A stretch of DNA of 64,000 nt from Sphaerotilus uruguayifluvii (GTDB lineage: Bacteria; Pseudomonadota; Gammaproteobacteria; Burkholderiales; Burkholderiaceae_C): the NCBI RefSeq assembly GCF_013294065.1, contig NZ_JABSNM010000001.1, forward strand, positions 435,083 to 499,082, in the 5' to 3' direction. Below the pieces are notes generated by a model that saw only the letters and a list, made by a program, of their open reading frames with translations, had not been told where the DNA came from and ran no database searches. The position numbers and the translations under genes are program-made. Of this stretch, positions 1 to 8,529 are shown in pieces; the first letter of the stretch is position 1; every line of letters begins with the position of its first letter.

Positions 1-550
1 TGCGCAGCCGGTAGGTGCCGCTGCCGACGGTGGTGTAGCTGCCGCTGCTGCTGCCGGCGCTGACGGCGGAGGCCACCAGCGTGGCGCTGTCCAGCGTGTC
101 GCTGCTGCCGCTGATGTAGACGTCGACGCTGCCGGCATCCGGCGAGGCGTTGAACACCAGCAGCTTGGCCCGGCCGGACGACGGCGCGCTCTCGCTGTCG
201 CTGAGCTGTGCGGTCTTCAGGCTGCCGTCGGCCTGGTAGGCGATGACGGTGGTGCCGTGGTCGCTGCTGAGCGAGCGCGAGACGCTGCTGAGAGCGGTGG
301 TCGAGCCGGTGCGCGTCAGTGTCGTCGTGTGGCTGCCGTCCTCGAAGCCGATGTAGCCGCTGGTCTGGCCGTAGGCGATGGCCGAGCTGCGCAGCTCGTC
401 GTCGACGTAGAGGTCGAGCGCACCGTAGTTCGTGCTGGCATTGATGACGCGCACAGTGGCGTCGTCGTCGGAGGAGGAGCCGCCGCAGCCGCCGATCAGG
501 GCGACGGCGGCGGACAGCAGCAGGGCGTGGAGCCAGCGCAGCGAGGTCAT
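1..550 (-). CDS. DUF4397 domain lipoprotein, C-terminus beyond window edge
   Basis: Reading the minus strand from ATG at 550 gives a signal peptide with a lipobox ending in Cys (ALIGGC) and a Gly/Ser/Asp-rich linker. Then come two related segments, one with a VRVINAS motif and one with LLVFNASPDAGSVDVYI. The repeated 'N-A-S-x-D-x-G-x-L/V-D-V-Y' pattern is characteristic of DUF4397, a beta-sandwich domain of secreted proteins with no known activity. About 183 codons are visible and the frame runs off the left edge, so the C-terminus is missing. It is probably an outer-membrane or periplasmic lipoprotein. Function is unknown. Confidence 0.8.
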   Translation of the reverse strand, partial: MTSLRWLHALLLSAAVALIGGCGGSSSDDDATVRVINASTNYGALDLYVDDELRSSAIAYGQTSGYIGFEDGSHTTTLTRTGSTTALSSVSRSLSSDHGTTVIAYQADGSLKTAQLSDSESAPSSGRAKLLVFNASPDAGSVDVYISGSSDTLDSATLVASAVSAGSSSGSYTTVGSGTYRLR

Positions 551-683
551 GTCAGGGCAGGGGTCCGGAGTCGGGAATGCCCCGAGTGGACCTGTGCCCT
601 TTCAAGCCTTGATTGCCGAGCGTGTCGACCCGGTCGCCGGATCGTGAAGAAGATCCCTGCCGCGATCAGGGGCGGGCGACCGT

Positions 684-2420
684 TCAGAAGCTTTCCCAGC
701 TGTCGACCGAACCGCTGTCGTGGCTCGCGGCCACCGGGGCCGGCGCGGGAGCCGGTCGTGCCGCCGGTCGCGGGGCGGGTGCCGTGGCCACCGGAGCCGG
801 AGCAGGGCGGGGTGCCGGGGCCGGGGGGGCTGAGCGGGGCGGAGCGCTGCGCGGGCGGGCGGACGCCGCGGGCGTGACGGCGGCCGTCGCGTCGATGCGG
901 AAGCGCTGCACCGCCGCGTCCAGGCGCTCGGCCTCCTCGCGCAGGCCGTCGGCGGCGGCCGCGCTTTCCTCGACCAGCGCCGCGTTGCGCTGCGTCATCT
1001 CGTCGAGGTGGCTGATGGCGTGGTTGACGTGCTGGATGCCGCTGTTCTGCTCGGCGGCCGAGGCGGTGATGCGGCCGATCATCTCGGAGACGCGCTGCAC
1101 CGAGCCGACCAGCTCGTCCATCGCCTGTCCGGCCTCCTCGACCAGCCGAGCGCCCTGCTCGACGGTGCCGGTCGAGGCCTGGATCAGCGTCTTGATCTCG
1201 CGCGCCGCCGCGGCCGAGCGCTGCGCGAGGTTGCGCACCTCGCTGGCCACCACCGCGAAGCCGCGGCCCTGCTCGCCGGCGCGGGCGGCTTCCACCGCGG
1301 CGTTCAGCGCCAGGATGTTGGTCTGGAAGGCGATGCCGTCGATCACGCCGATGATGTCGCCGATGCGCCGGCTCGACGAGGAGATCTCCTGCATGTTGCT
1401 GACCACCTGGCTGACGACCTGGCCGCCGCGCTCGGCGGCGGTGGCGGCCGAGCCGGCCAGGCGGTTGGCCTCCTCGGCGGCCTCGACGCTCTGGTGCACC
1501 GTCTGCGTCAGCTCGCCCATCGAGCCGGCGGTGTCCTGCAGGTTGCTGGCCGTCTGCTCGGTGCGCTGCGACAGGTCGAGGTTGCCGGCGGCGATCTCGG
1601 TGCTGGCGGTCTTCAGGGTGCCGGCGCTGCCGCGCACCTCGCCGACGAGCTGGCGCAGCGAGGCGGTCATGCGCTCGAGGCCGCGCATCAGGTCGCCGAG
1701 CTCGTCGCCGCGGCTGGTGTCGATGCGCGCCGTCAGGTCTCCGCCGGCGATGCGCTCGGTGGTGTCGATGGCCTCGCGGATCGGCTGCAGGATCGAGCGC
1801 GACATGCGCCAGGTCGACACCAGCAGCAGCGCGACCAGGCCGAGCATCATGCCGGTGACGATCTGCACCGTGGTCATGCGCGAGCGGGCGACCTCGCCCG
1901 AGAACTGCTCGACCTGGGCCTTCTGCGTCTGCACGAAGGCCTGCTGCGCGTTCATGTAGTCCTGGAGCCGGTCGCGCAGGCCGCGCATGCGGGTCTCGTC
2001 GATCGCCTCGCCGCCGGCCTGGGCAGCGGCGAGCTGCTTGCGCAGGTCCACATAGACCTTGCGGGTCTCGGCCACCTTGTCCAGCGCGGCCTTCTCGTCC
2101 GGGCGCTGCGCGCTCTCCTCGATGCCCTTCTGGATCTCGGTGATGCGCGCCGAGGTGGCCTCCATCTCGGCCTTGATCCTGCCGCCCAGCGCGGTGTCGG
2201 TGCTGGCCAGCACCGTCAGCGCGCGTGCGGCGTTGGCCTCGGTCAGCGCGGCCCATTGCGCGGCGCGGTCGAGGTGCGAGTCCAGCTGCTGCTCGACCTG
2301 CCGGCCCTGCTCGATCTGGCCCCGGGTGCGCACGCTGACCGAGACGGCGACGATGCCGATGACCACGGCGGCCAGGACGGTGGGCAGCCACAGGCGCCGG
2401 TTCAGGGAGTTCTTCTTCAT
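684..2420 (-). CDS. methyl-accepting chemotaxis protein
   Basis: A 578-residue transmembrane chemoreceptor that relays periplasmic ligand state to CheA/CheW. Visible in order: TM1 (about residues 11-30), a four-helix-type periplasmic sensor (about 31-180), TM2 (about 182-203), HAMP (about 205-255) and the coiled-coil signalling domain. The highly conserved hairpin tip (IAFQTNILALNAAVEAARAG) lies at about 363-382. A long Ala/Pro-rich tail ends in SWESF, which fits the xWxxF CheR/CheB-docking pentapeptide, so this receptor probably recruits the adaptation enzymes itself. The start at 2420 (MKKNSLNRR) was chosen because it places a charged N-terminus directly before TM1; the open frame extends 80 codons upstream without recognisable content. 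No che genes are nearby and the ligand is unknown. Confidence 0.93.
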   Translation of the reverse strand: MKKNSLNRRLWLPTVLAAVVIGIVAVSVSVRTRGQIEQGRQVEQQLDSHLDRAAQWAALTEANAARALTVLASTDTALGGRIKAEMEATSARITEIQKGIEESAQRPDEKAALDKVAETRKVYVDLRKQLAAAQAGGEAIDETRMRGLRDRLQDYMNAQQAFVQTQKAQVEQFSGEVARSRMTTVQIVTGMMLGLVALLLVSTWRMSRSILQPIREAIDTTERIAGGDLTARIDTSRGDELGDLMRGLERMTASLRQLVGEVRGSAGTLKTASTEIAAGNLDLSQRTEQTASNLQDTAGSMGELTQTVHQSVEAAEEANRLAGSAATAAERGGQVVSQVVSNMQEISSSSRRIGDIIGVIDGIAFQTNILALNAAVEAARAGEQGRGFAVVASEVRNLAQRSAAAAREIKTLIQASTGTVEQGARLVEEAGQAMDELVGSVQRVSEMIGRITASAAEQNSGIQHVNHAISHLDEMTQRNAALVEESAAAADGLREEAERLDAAVQRFRIDATAAVTPAASARPRSAPPRSAPPAPAPRPAPAPVATAPAPRPAARPAPAPAPVAASHDSGSVDSWESF

Positions 2421-2640
2421 CGTGGTCTTCTTCGTGTGGAGAGAGCGGTGAGGCGCGTGACGGGTGCGGCGGAGGCAGACCGTTTCGCGCTTCCGCAGCA
2501 AGTCGGCTGAAGTGGGCTCCGACTGGAGCGAGCGAGGAGCACAACAGCCGGGTCGCTGCGGCGCAATTCCGCCTTTCCTCCCTTCGGGGGGAGGTCGAGC
2601 ATCGCCACTCTGTGCGAGCCCCGAGCAAGGAGCCCCTGCC

Positions 2641-4374
2641 ATGCTGTCCTGGCTGATCAAGATCGATCGTCTCGTCCCGGTGCGCTACCTGACGCTGGCG
2701 GTCTGCGTGCTGATGGTGCTGGCCGGTGCGCTGGCCTGGTGGCTGGCCCATGGCGCCGGACCGTGGCTGCTGCTGGTCGGCGGCGCCGGCACGCTGCTGG
2801 GGGTGCGCGACCTGCGCCAGACCCAGCGCTCGGTGCTGCGCAACTACCCGGTGCTGGGCCACATGCGCTACTGGCTCGAGTTCATCCGGCCGGAGATCCG
2901 CCAGTACTTCATCGAGAGCGACAACGAGGCCGCGCCCTTCTCGCGCCAGCAGCGCTCGCTGGTCTACCAGCGCGCCAAGGGCGATCCGGACAAGCGCCCC
3001 TTCGGCACGCAGGTCGACGTGCATGCCGAGGGCCACGAGTGGATCAACCACTCGCTGGCGCCGACGACGCTGGACTCGCACGACTTCCGGGTGCTGATCG
3101 GCGGCCCGAACTGCCTGCAGCCCTACAGCGCCAGCGTCTTCAACATCTCGGCGATGAGCTTCGGCGCGCTCAGCGCCAACGCCATCCTCGCGCTCAACGG
3201 CGGCGCGAAGAAGGGCGGCTTCATGCACGACACCGGCGAGGGCTCGATCAGCGCCTACCACCGCAGCCACGGTGGCGACCTGGTCTGGGAGATCGGCTCG
3301 GGCTACTTCGGCTGCCGCGACGCGCAGGGCCGCTTCAGCGAGGAGAAGTTCGTCGCCAACGCCACCTCGCCGCAGGTCAGGCTCATCGAGATCAAGCTGT
3401 CGCAGGGCGCCAAGCCCGGCCACGGCGGCGTGCTGCCCGGCCCGAAGGTCACGCCGGAGATCGCCGAGACCCGCGGCGTGGCCGCGGGCGAGGACTGCGT
3501 GTCGCCGGCGGCGCACACCGAGTTCGGCACGCCGGTCGAGCTGCTGCTCTTCCTGTCGCGGCTGCGCCGGCTCTCGGGCGGCAAGCCGGTCGGCTTCAAG
3601 CTCTGCATCGGCCATCCCTGGGAATGGTTCGCGATCTGCAAGGCCATGCTGGAGACGGGCCTGACGCCGGACTTCATCGTCGTCGACGGCGCCGAGGGCG
3701 GCACCGGCGCGGCGCCGCTGGAGTTCTCCGACCATGTCGGCGCGCCGCTGCAGGAGGGGCTGCTGCTGGTGCACAACACGCTGGTCGGCCTGAACCTGCG
3801 CGACCGCATCCGGCTGGGCGCCTCGGGCAAGATCGTCAGCGCCTTCGACATCGCCCGCGCGATGGCGCTGGGCGCGGACTGGTGCAACTCGGCGCGCGGC
3901 TTCATGTTCGCGCTGGGCTGCATCCAGGCCCAGCACTGCCACACCGGCGCCTGCCCCACCGGCGTGGCCACCCAGGATCCGCAGCGCCAGCAGGCGCTGG
4001 TGGTGCCCGACAAGATCGAGCGGGTGGCGCGCTACCACCGCAACACGCTGCACGCGCTGCAGGAGCTGGTGCAGGCCGCCGGCCTGCACCATCCGGGCGA
4101 GATCACGGCCGCGCACATCGTGCGCCGCGTCGCCAACGACCAGGTGCGGCTGCTGCGCAACCAGCTCTGCTTCCTCGAGCCGGGCGAGCTGCTGGCCGCT
4201 GCCCGCGGCGAGGGCGACTGGCCGCACAACGTCTACCGGGTCTACTGGCCGATCGCGCGCGCCGACAGCTTCCAGCCGGTCGAGACCGAAGGTGCCGCGC
4301 CGCACCGGCCGGTCGGCGCGCTGCCGCGCCGGGTCGTGCCGCTGCACCCGGTCGCGGAGAGCGCCGGCCGCTGA
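2641..4374 (+). CDS. FMN-binding glutamate synthase family protein, membrane-tethered
   Basis: A 577-residue protein homologous to the FMN-binding synthase domain of glutamate synthase (GltB), without the glutaminase domain. Two hydrophobic segments (about 16-36 and 41-58) suggest N-terminal membrane anchoring. GltB hallmarks are present: SFGALSANAI, the FMN-phosphate region DGAEGGTGAAP, and the iron-sulfur cysteines in LGCIQAQHCHTGACPTG (C-x5-C-x4-C), as for the 3Fe-4S cluster of GltB. The start at 2641 follows an AAGGAG ribosome site. There is no gltD partner beside it, so the electron donor and substrate are open. Stand-alone proteins of this kind are common and uncharacterised; calling it a working glutamate synthase would be unsafe. 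Confidence 0.88.
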   Translation: MLSWLIKIDRLVPVRYLTLAVCVLMVLAGALAWWLAHGAGPWLLLVGGAGTLLGVRDLRQTQRSVLRNYPVLGHMRYWLEFIRPEIRQYFIESDNEAAPFSRQQRSLVYQRAKGDPDKRPFGTQVDVHAEGHEWINHSLAPTTLDSHDFRVLIGGPNCLQPYSASVFNISAMSFGALSANAILALNGGAKKGGFMHDTGEGSISAYHRSHGGDLVWEIGSGYFGCRDAQGRFSEEKFVANATSPQVRLIEIKLSQGAKPGHGGVLPGPKVTPEIAETRGVAAGEDCVSPAAHTEFGTPVELLLFLSRLRRLSGGKPVGFKLCIGHPWEWFAICKAMLETGLTPDFIVVDGAEGGTGAAPLEFSDHVGAPLQEGLLLVHNTLVGLNLRDRIRLGASGKIVSAFDIARAMALGADWCNSARGFMFALGCIQAQHCHTGACPTGVATQDPQRQQALVVPDKIERVARYHRNTLHALQELVQAAGLHHPGEITAAHIVRRVANDQVRLLRNQLCFLEPGELLAAARGEGDWPHNVYRVYWPIARADSFQPVETEGAAPHRPVGALPRRVVPLHPVAESAGR

Positions 4375-4393
4375 GCCGCGCTGCGGCCGGCCT

Positions 4394-4915
4394 TCAGTCG
4401 CTCAGCACGATCACCGCGACGCGGCGGTTCTGCGTCCGGCCGGCCTCGGTGGCGTTGTCGGCGATCGGGCGGGTCGCGCCCAGGCCGCGCGCCTGCAGGC
4501 CGGCGGCCGGGAAGCCGCGCGATTCCATCTCGCGCGCCACCACCTCGGCGCGGCGCAGCGACAGGCGCTGGTTGACCGCGGCGTCGCCGACGCTGTCGGT
4601 ATGGCCCTCGATGCGCACCCGCGTCAGGCCGACCTTCACCAGCGACTCCGTCAGCCGCGCCACGGTCTCGGTCTCGCCGGCGCCGAGCCGGTCGGCGCCG
4701 AAGCCGAACAGCACGCGGCTGCCCATGCTCAGCGTCCAGCCCTCGTCGGTCTCGACGAAGCCGAGGTCGCGCATCGTGCGCACCTGTTCCGGGCTGAACT
4801 TCGGGGCTGGCGGTGGCGGGGGCGTCGCGCAGCCGCTGGCCAGCGCCGCCAGCGTCAGGCCCAGGGTCATCATCCGCCGTCGCGAGGTCCGGGCGGGCAG
4901 GGGGAGCGAGAACAT
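4394..4915 (-). CDS. yfiB: YfiB-like OmpA-family outer-membrane lipoprotein
   Basis: A 173-residue lipoprotein: a short basic N-terminus, a hydrophobic segment and a lipobox ending ASGC at about residue 29, then a Pro-rich spacer and an OmpA peptidoglycan-binding domain. IEGHTDSVG, the LSLRRAEVV helix and the RTQNRRVAV end are the classic OmpA_C signatures. It is the last of three genes transcribed in the order regulator (YfiR), diguanylate cyclase (YfiN), OmpA lipoprotein. In Pseudomonas, YfiB sequesters YfiR from YfiN and so releases c-di-GMP synthesis under envelope stress. The start at 4915 is preceded by a GGAG ribosome site. Name assigned by context and architecture. Confidence 0.85.
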   Translation of the reverse strand: MFSLPLPARTSRRRMMTLGLTLAALASGCATPPPPPAPKFSPEQVRTMRDLGFVETDEGWTLSMGSRVLFGFGADRLGAGETETVARLTESLVKVGLTRVRIEGHTDSVGDAAVNQRLSLRRAEVVAREMESRGFPAAGLQARGLGATRPIADNATEAGRTQNRRVAVIVLSD

Positions 4916-4938
4916 CTTCTTTTCTCCAGGGGAGCAGG

Positions 4939-6183
4939 TCAGGTCGCGGCGCCCTCGGGGCTGCCGCGCAGGGGCCGGCGATGCTGCCGTCCGGCCTGCT
5001 TGGCGCGATACATCGCGCGGTCGGCGGTGTCGAGCAACGCCGGAATCGTGTCGCCGTCCTGCGGGAAGGTCGCGATGCCCGCGCTCAGGCCGCAGCGGAA
5101 GCAGCCCGACTCGCCGAGATCGAAGGGCACCTGCATGATCCGGCCGATCTCGCGCGCGATGCGGCGCGCGTCGTCGACCTGGCGCAGCGGCTGCAGCAGC
5201 ACCGCGAACTCGTCGCCGCCGAGCCGGGCGACGACGTCGCCCTCGCGCACCACCGCACGCAGCCGCTCGGCCATCTGCACCAGCAGCCGGTCGCCGGCGG
5301 CATGGCCGGCGGTGTCGTTGACGGCCTTGAAGCCATCGGCATCGAGGTAGAGCACGCCGAAGGGCTGGCCGTGCTGCTGCGAGGCCAGCAGCGCCTGCTC
5401 GAGGCGCTGCTGGAAGCTCGCCCGGTTGGCCAGCCCGGTCAGCGCGTCATGCCAGGCGCGCTGCGACAGGCTGTCGCGGTCCTGCTGCAGATGGCGGTGA
5501 TGCACGTCGATCTCGGCCAGCATCGCGTTGAAGTCCTCGCCCAGCGCATGCAGCTCGGCGATCGGCGCGGCCGGCGCGCGCCGGTCGAAGGCGCGCTCGC
5601 AGCGGATCGAGCGCGTCAGCGCCGCCAGCCGGTCGATCGGCTCGACGATCGAGCGCTCGAGCCGGCGCGTCATCAGCGAGGCCACGCCCAGCGTCGCGGT
5701 CACGCACAGCAGACCCGCGCCCAGCCCCCAGAGCAGCAGCTCGATGAAGTCGCTGCCCTCGCCGCTGAGCTGCACCTCGCCGATGCGCCGGCCGTTGCCG
5801 TCGAGCACCGGGGCGCTGGCATGGTCGTGCATCAGCGTCTGGCCGATGCCGGCCTGCAGCGCGGCCAGCCCGGTGGGCGCCGGCGGGCGCAGCTCGACCA
5901 GCACCTGGCCGTCTGGCAGCACCACCCGCAGCAGGCCGAGCTTCTCGCGCCGCTGGATCGGCTGCAGCACCTCCCGGATCGCGTCGAGGTCGCGGAACAT
6001 GACCGCCGCCTCGATCGAGTAGCCGGTGGCTCGTGCCAGCAGCTCCAGATGGCGTGCCTGCATCGAGCCCAGCACCGCATGGCCGATCAGGCCCAGCAGC
6101 AGGCCGAACAGCAGCAGCGTCACCGACGCGACCTGCCAGTGACCGCGCCGCAGCACCCGCGCCAGGGTCGGTCGCGCCGTCAT
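4939..6183 (-). CDS. yfiN: YfiN/TpbB-like membrane diguanylate cyclase
   Basis: A 414-residue inner-membrane enzyme making c-di-GMP from two GTP. TM1 (about 18-42), a periplasmic domain (about 43-146), TM2 (about 147-172), HAMP (about 173-225) and a GGDEF domain follow in order, exactly the layout of YfiN. The active loop is GGDEF (322-326), and an RxxD inhibitory site (R313-D316) sits five residues upstream, so product feedback is expected. Its ATG overlaps the yfiR stop by 4 nt (ATGA), indicating translational coupling. Inferred role: output module of the YfiBNR envelope-stress switch controlling biofilm and exopolysaccharide. The open frame continues upstream but belongs to yfiR in another frame. 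Confidence 0.9.
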   Translation of the reverse strand: MTARPTLARVLRRGHWQVASVTLLLFGLLLGLIGHAVLGSMQARHLELLARATGYSIEAAVMFRDLDAIREVLQPIQRREKLGLLRVVLPDGQVLVELRPPAPTGLAALQAGIGQTLMHDHASAPVLDGNGRRIGEVQLSGEGSDFIELLLWGLGAGLLCVTATLGVASLMTRRLERSIVEPIDRLAALTRSIRCERAFDRRAPAAPIAELHALGEDFNAMLAEIDVHHRHLQQDRDSLSQRAWHDALTGLANRASFQQRLEQALLASQQHGQPFGVLYLDADGFKAVNDTAGHAAGDRLLVQMAERLRAVVREGDVVARLGGDEFAVLLQPLRQVDDARRIAREIGRIMQVPFDLGESGCFRCGLSAGIATFPQDGDTIPALLDTADRAMYRAKQAGRQHRRPLRGSPEGAAT

Positions 6184-6737
6184 GGCATGCCCCCTTCGCC
6201 GCGCGGCTGGCCCAGGCGCAGCACCTGCGGATGAACCTTCAGGCCGCTGCGCGAGACGATGTCCAGATTGAGCTCGAGGCGCAGCCCCGGCGTGCTGCCG
6301 CGCGGCACCAGGCAGAACATGCCCCCGCGCGAGCAGAAGGCCGCTCCCTCGCCGATCGTCACCACCGGCAGGCCCGCCAGCCGAGGCAGCGCCGCCTCGG
6401 CCGCCGCTCCCGCGCCGAGGTAGATCACGTCGCAGTTGCCGGGCAGCTCGGCCCCGGCCGCCAGCGCCCGCACCGGCTGCATCCGGCCGGCGGGCACCTC
6501 CTCGTGCAGCTTCAGCAGGTCGGCGGCATGCAGGCTGGTGCTGCTGACGCACAGCTGCACCGGCCGCGCCGCGCCGGGCCAGCGGGTGTGGCCGATGATG
6601 CCGGCCACCGCATCGACCACCGCCAGCGGGGGCGTCGCCACCTGCGCCCGCACCGGATCCGCCTGCGGCAGCAGCAGCGCAGCCAGCATCAGAAGGCTGG
6701 AGCTGCGCTGGCGAAAGGGGGCGGAGCGGATGGACAC
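6180..6737 (-). CDS. yfiR: YfiR family periplasmic repressor of diguanylate cyclase
   Basis: A 185-residue exported protein (signal peptide to about residue 31) of the YfiR/DUF4154 family. In Pseudomonas, YfiR binds the periplasmic domain of YfiN and keeps it off. Four cysteines remain in the mature part, spaced C-x38-C and C-x6-C (the second as CSRGGMFC). This matches the spacing of the two disulfides described for P. aeruginosa YfiR (39 and 7 residues apart, as I recall), supporting a redox-sensitive fold. The start codon is GTG at 6737 with no strong ribosome site, so the exact start is uncertain. First gene of the yfiR-yfiN-yfiB unit. Confidence 0.88.
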   Translation of the reverse strand: MSIRSAPFRQRSSSLLMLAALLLPQADPVRAQVATPPLAVVDAVAGIIGHTRWPGAARPVQLCVSSTSLHAADLLKLHEEVPAGRMQPVRALAAGAELPGNCDVIYLGAGAAAEAALPRLAGLPVVTIGEGAAFCSRGGMFCLVPRGSTPGLRLELNLDIVSRSGLKVHPQVLRLGQPRGEGGMP

Positions 6738-7037
6738 GGCCGGCGGTCAAGGCATGGATCGTTCTCTGGAACGCGGCGGATTCTCGGTCAGGGGCCACGT
6801 TAAGACACCCTGCTTGAGTTCGCATGAATTCCGCCTGGGCGACTTTGTGCCGTGAAGAAAATCACGCGGTACCCCCAGGATCCTAGGTCGAGATGTTCGA
6901 CCGGATCTGAAAAGTTGTGTCAAGCCGTTGCGAGGCGTGAAGTCCGCCGCGCCGAACCCATCCGTACCGCGGCAGCATCTGGATATTCGGCAAATGGGAT
7001 GTTTTCCCATTTATTGCTCACTTCCGGAGAATCCGAC
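6738..7037. other. divergent intergenic region between yfiR and a DUF4382/DUF5666 lipoprotein gene
   Basis: About 300 bases with no credible gene. It must hold the promoters of the minus-strand yfiRNB unit and of the plus-strand lipoprotein gene. AT content is higher around 6780-6930. The only structured element found is the hairpin at 6992-7012, listed separately. Confidence 0.6.
6992..7012 (+). promoter_or_regulatory. 5'-UTR hairpin ahead of the DUF4382 gene
   Basis: AAATGGGA (6992-6999) and TCCCATTT (7005-7012) are perfectly complementary around a 5-nt TGTTT loop. The hairpin lies 25 bases before the ATG and just before the GGAGA ribosome site. It could stabilise the message, act as a terminator-like attenuator, or be a DNA operator; the sequence alone does not decide. 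Confidence 0.4.
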
Positions 7038-8519
7038 ATGTTCCGAACTGTTCCGACTGTCCGTCATCGCCTGCCGCGCAGGATGTCCCTCGGCCTGGGC
7101 TCGGCCGTGCTGGCGGCCGCGCTGGCCGCCTGCGGTGGCGGGGGCGACACCAGCGCCACCATGGCCTCTTCCACACCGACGGCCGCAGCCGCCTCGGTCA
7201 CGCTGCAGACCTACATCACCGACAACCTGACGAGCGACTACGCCAAGGTCTGGGTGTCGATCCAGCGCATCGTCGCCACCGCCGCCGACGGCACCGAGGC
7301 GGTGCTGCTCGACGCCTCGGCCGAGCCGGTCGTGGTCGACCTGGCCTCGCTGGCGTCGGTGGGCGAACTGGTGTCGAGCGCCACCGTGCCGGTGGGCGTG
7401 TGGACCGGGGTGAAGGTGACGCTCTCGAACGCGGTGCAGCTGGTCTCGCTCGACGGCGCGAGCACCACCGAGGCCAAGTTCGCCGCCAGCGGCGACACCT
7501 ACGACTGGACGGTGCGCGGCGTCACGCTCGACACCGCGACCGCGGCGCAGCTGGTGCTCGACTTCGACCTGCAGCACTTCAGCTACAGCGCCACCACCGG
7601 GCTGGTCACGCCGGACGTGAAGGTGCCCTCGACCAGCAGCGCCTTCGGCAAGTTCGTGCGCCAGCAGGGCCGGGTGCACGGCACGGTCAGCGCAGTCGAT
7701 GCCACGGCCGGCACGCTGACGATCACCGATGCCCGCCTGGGCAGCGTCGTGGTGACGCTGGCCAGCGATGCGGTCATCACCAACGCCTCGACCGGCGCGA
7801 CGATGACGCTGGCCGAGATCGCCGCCGGTGCCACGGTGCGGGTCAAGGGCACGGTCACGCCGGGCGCGACCACCGACGATCCGGTCACGGTGACCGCCAC
7901 GCTGGTGCAGGTCGAGGCCGCCTCGTCGGCCAGCACCGCGACGACGGTGGTGGTGCGCGGCACCGGCACGGTGGTGTCGCTGTCGGGCACGACGCTGACG
8001 CTCGCGCTGACCGAGGCCAGCTTCCTGCCCTCGAGCGCCACGCTGGTGCTCGATCTGGCCTCGGCCCGCTATGCGCACGGCACGGCGGCCGATCTGGTCG
8101 CGGGGGCCACGGTCAACTTCCGCGGCAAGCTCTCGGGCAGTGGCTCGTCGTCGAGCGTGAGCGCGTCGATGATCGACGTCGAGGGCGCCTCGTCGGCCAC
8201 CGAGCGGGCGCGCCACGGCTCCGACAGCACGGCCGCGACCCTCGCGACGCTGGCGGGCACCGTCGGCACGGTGGCCGGCGACGGCACCTTCACCGCGACC
8301 GTGGCCGCCTCCAGCGCCGCCCGTGCGGTGGCGGCCGGCACCTACACGGTCGACCCGAGCGGCGCGGTCTGGCGCGCCGGCAGCGCGAGCTGCCTGGTGG
8401 CCGGGGCCAGCGTGCGCGCCACCGGCACCCTGGCCGACACCACCTTCACCGCGAAGACGATCGAGGTGCCGGGCTGCAGCGGCACCACCCGCCGCTCGGT
8501 GGCGGGGCGCCGGCGCTGA
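7038..8519 (+). CDS. DUF4382/DUF5666 domain lipoprotein
   Basis: A 493-residue secreted lipoprotein. The lipobox ends AALAAC at about residue 30, followed by a Gly-rich stretch. The N-terminal part (about 50-200) looks like DUF4382 (YITDNLTSDYAKVWVSIQRI and following). The rest is a run of small beta domains of the DUF5666 type, recognisable by recurring 'G-T-V-x-S-V/L-x-G-T-T-L-T' strands and 'L-A-x-G-A-x-V-R-V-K/T-G' strands, at least three times. It is very rich in Thr, Ala, Ser and Val and poor in charge, as in extracytoplasmic beta proteins. The start at 7038 was chosen for the signal peptide and the GGAGA site 8 bases upstream. Function unknown. Confidence 0.85.
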   Translation: MFRTVPTVRHRLPRRMSLGLGSAVLAAALAACGGGGDTSATMASSTPTAAAASVTLQTYITDNLTSDYAKVWVSIQRIVATAADGTEAVLLDASAEPVVVDLASLASVGELVSSATVPVGVWTGVKVTLSNAVQLVSLDGASTTEAKFAASGDTYDWTVRGVTLDTATAAQLVLDFDLQHFSYSATTGLVTPDVKVPSTSSAFGKFVRQQGRVHGTVSAVDATAGTLTITDARLGSVVVTLASDAVITNASTGATMTLAEIAAGATVRVKGTVTPGATTDDPVTVTATLVQVEAASSASTATTVVVRGTGTVVSLSGTTLTLALTEASFLPSSATLVLDLASARYAHGTAADLVAGATVNFRGKLSGSGSSSSVSASMIDVEGASSATERARHGSDSTAATLATLAGTVGTVAGDGTFTATVAASSAARAVAAGTYTVDPSGAVWRAGSASCLVAGASVRATGTLADTTFTAKTIEVPGCSGTTRRSVAGRRR

Positions 8520-8529
8520 GGCGGCCGCG

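Noticed and set aside
547..4347. Very long minus-strand open frame (1266 codons) spanning the chemoreceptor and the glutamate-synthase-like gene
   Set aside because: Arises from high GC; it is antisense to one real gene and out of frame with another, has Arg/Ala-rich shadow composition and no domain.
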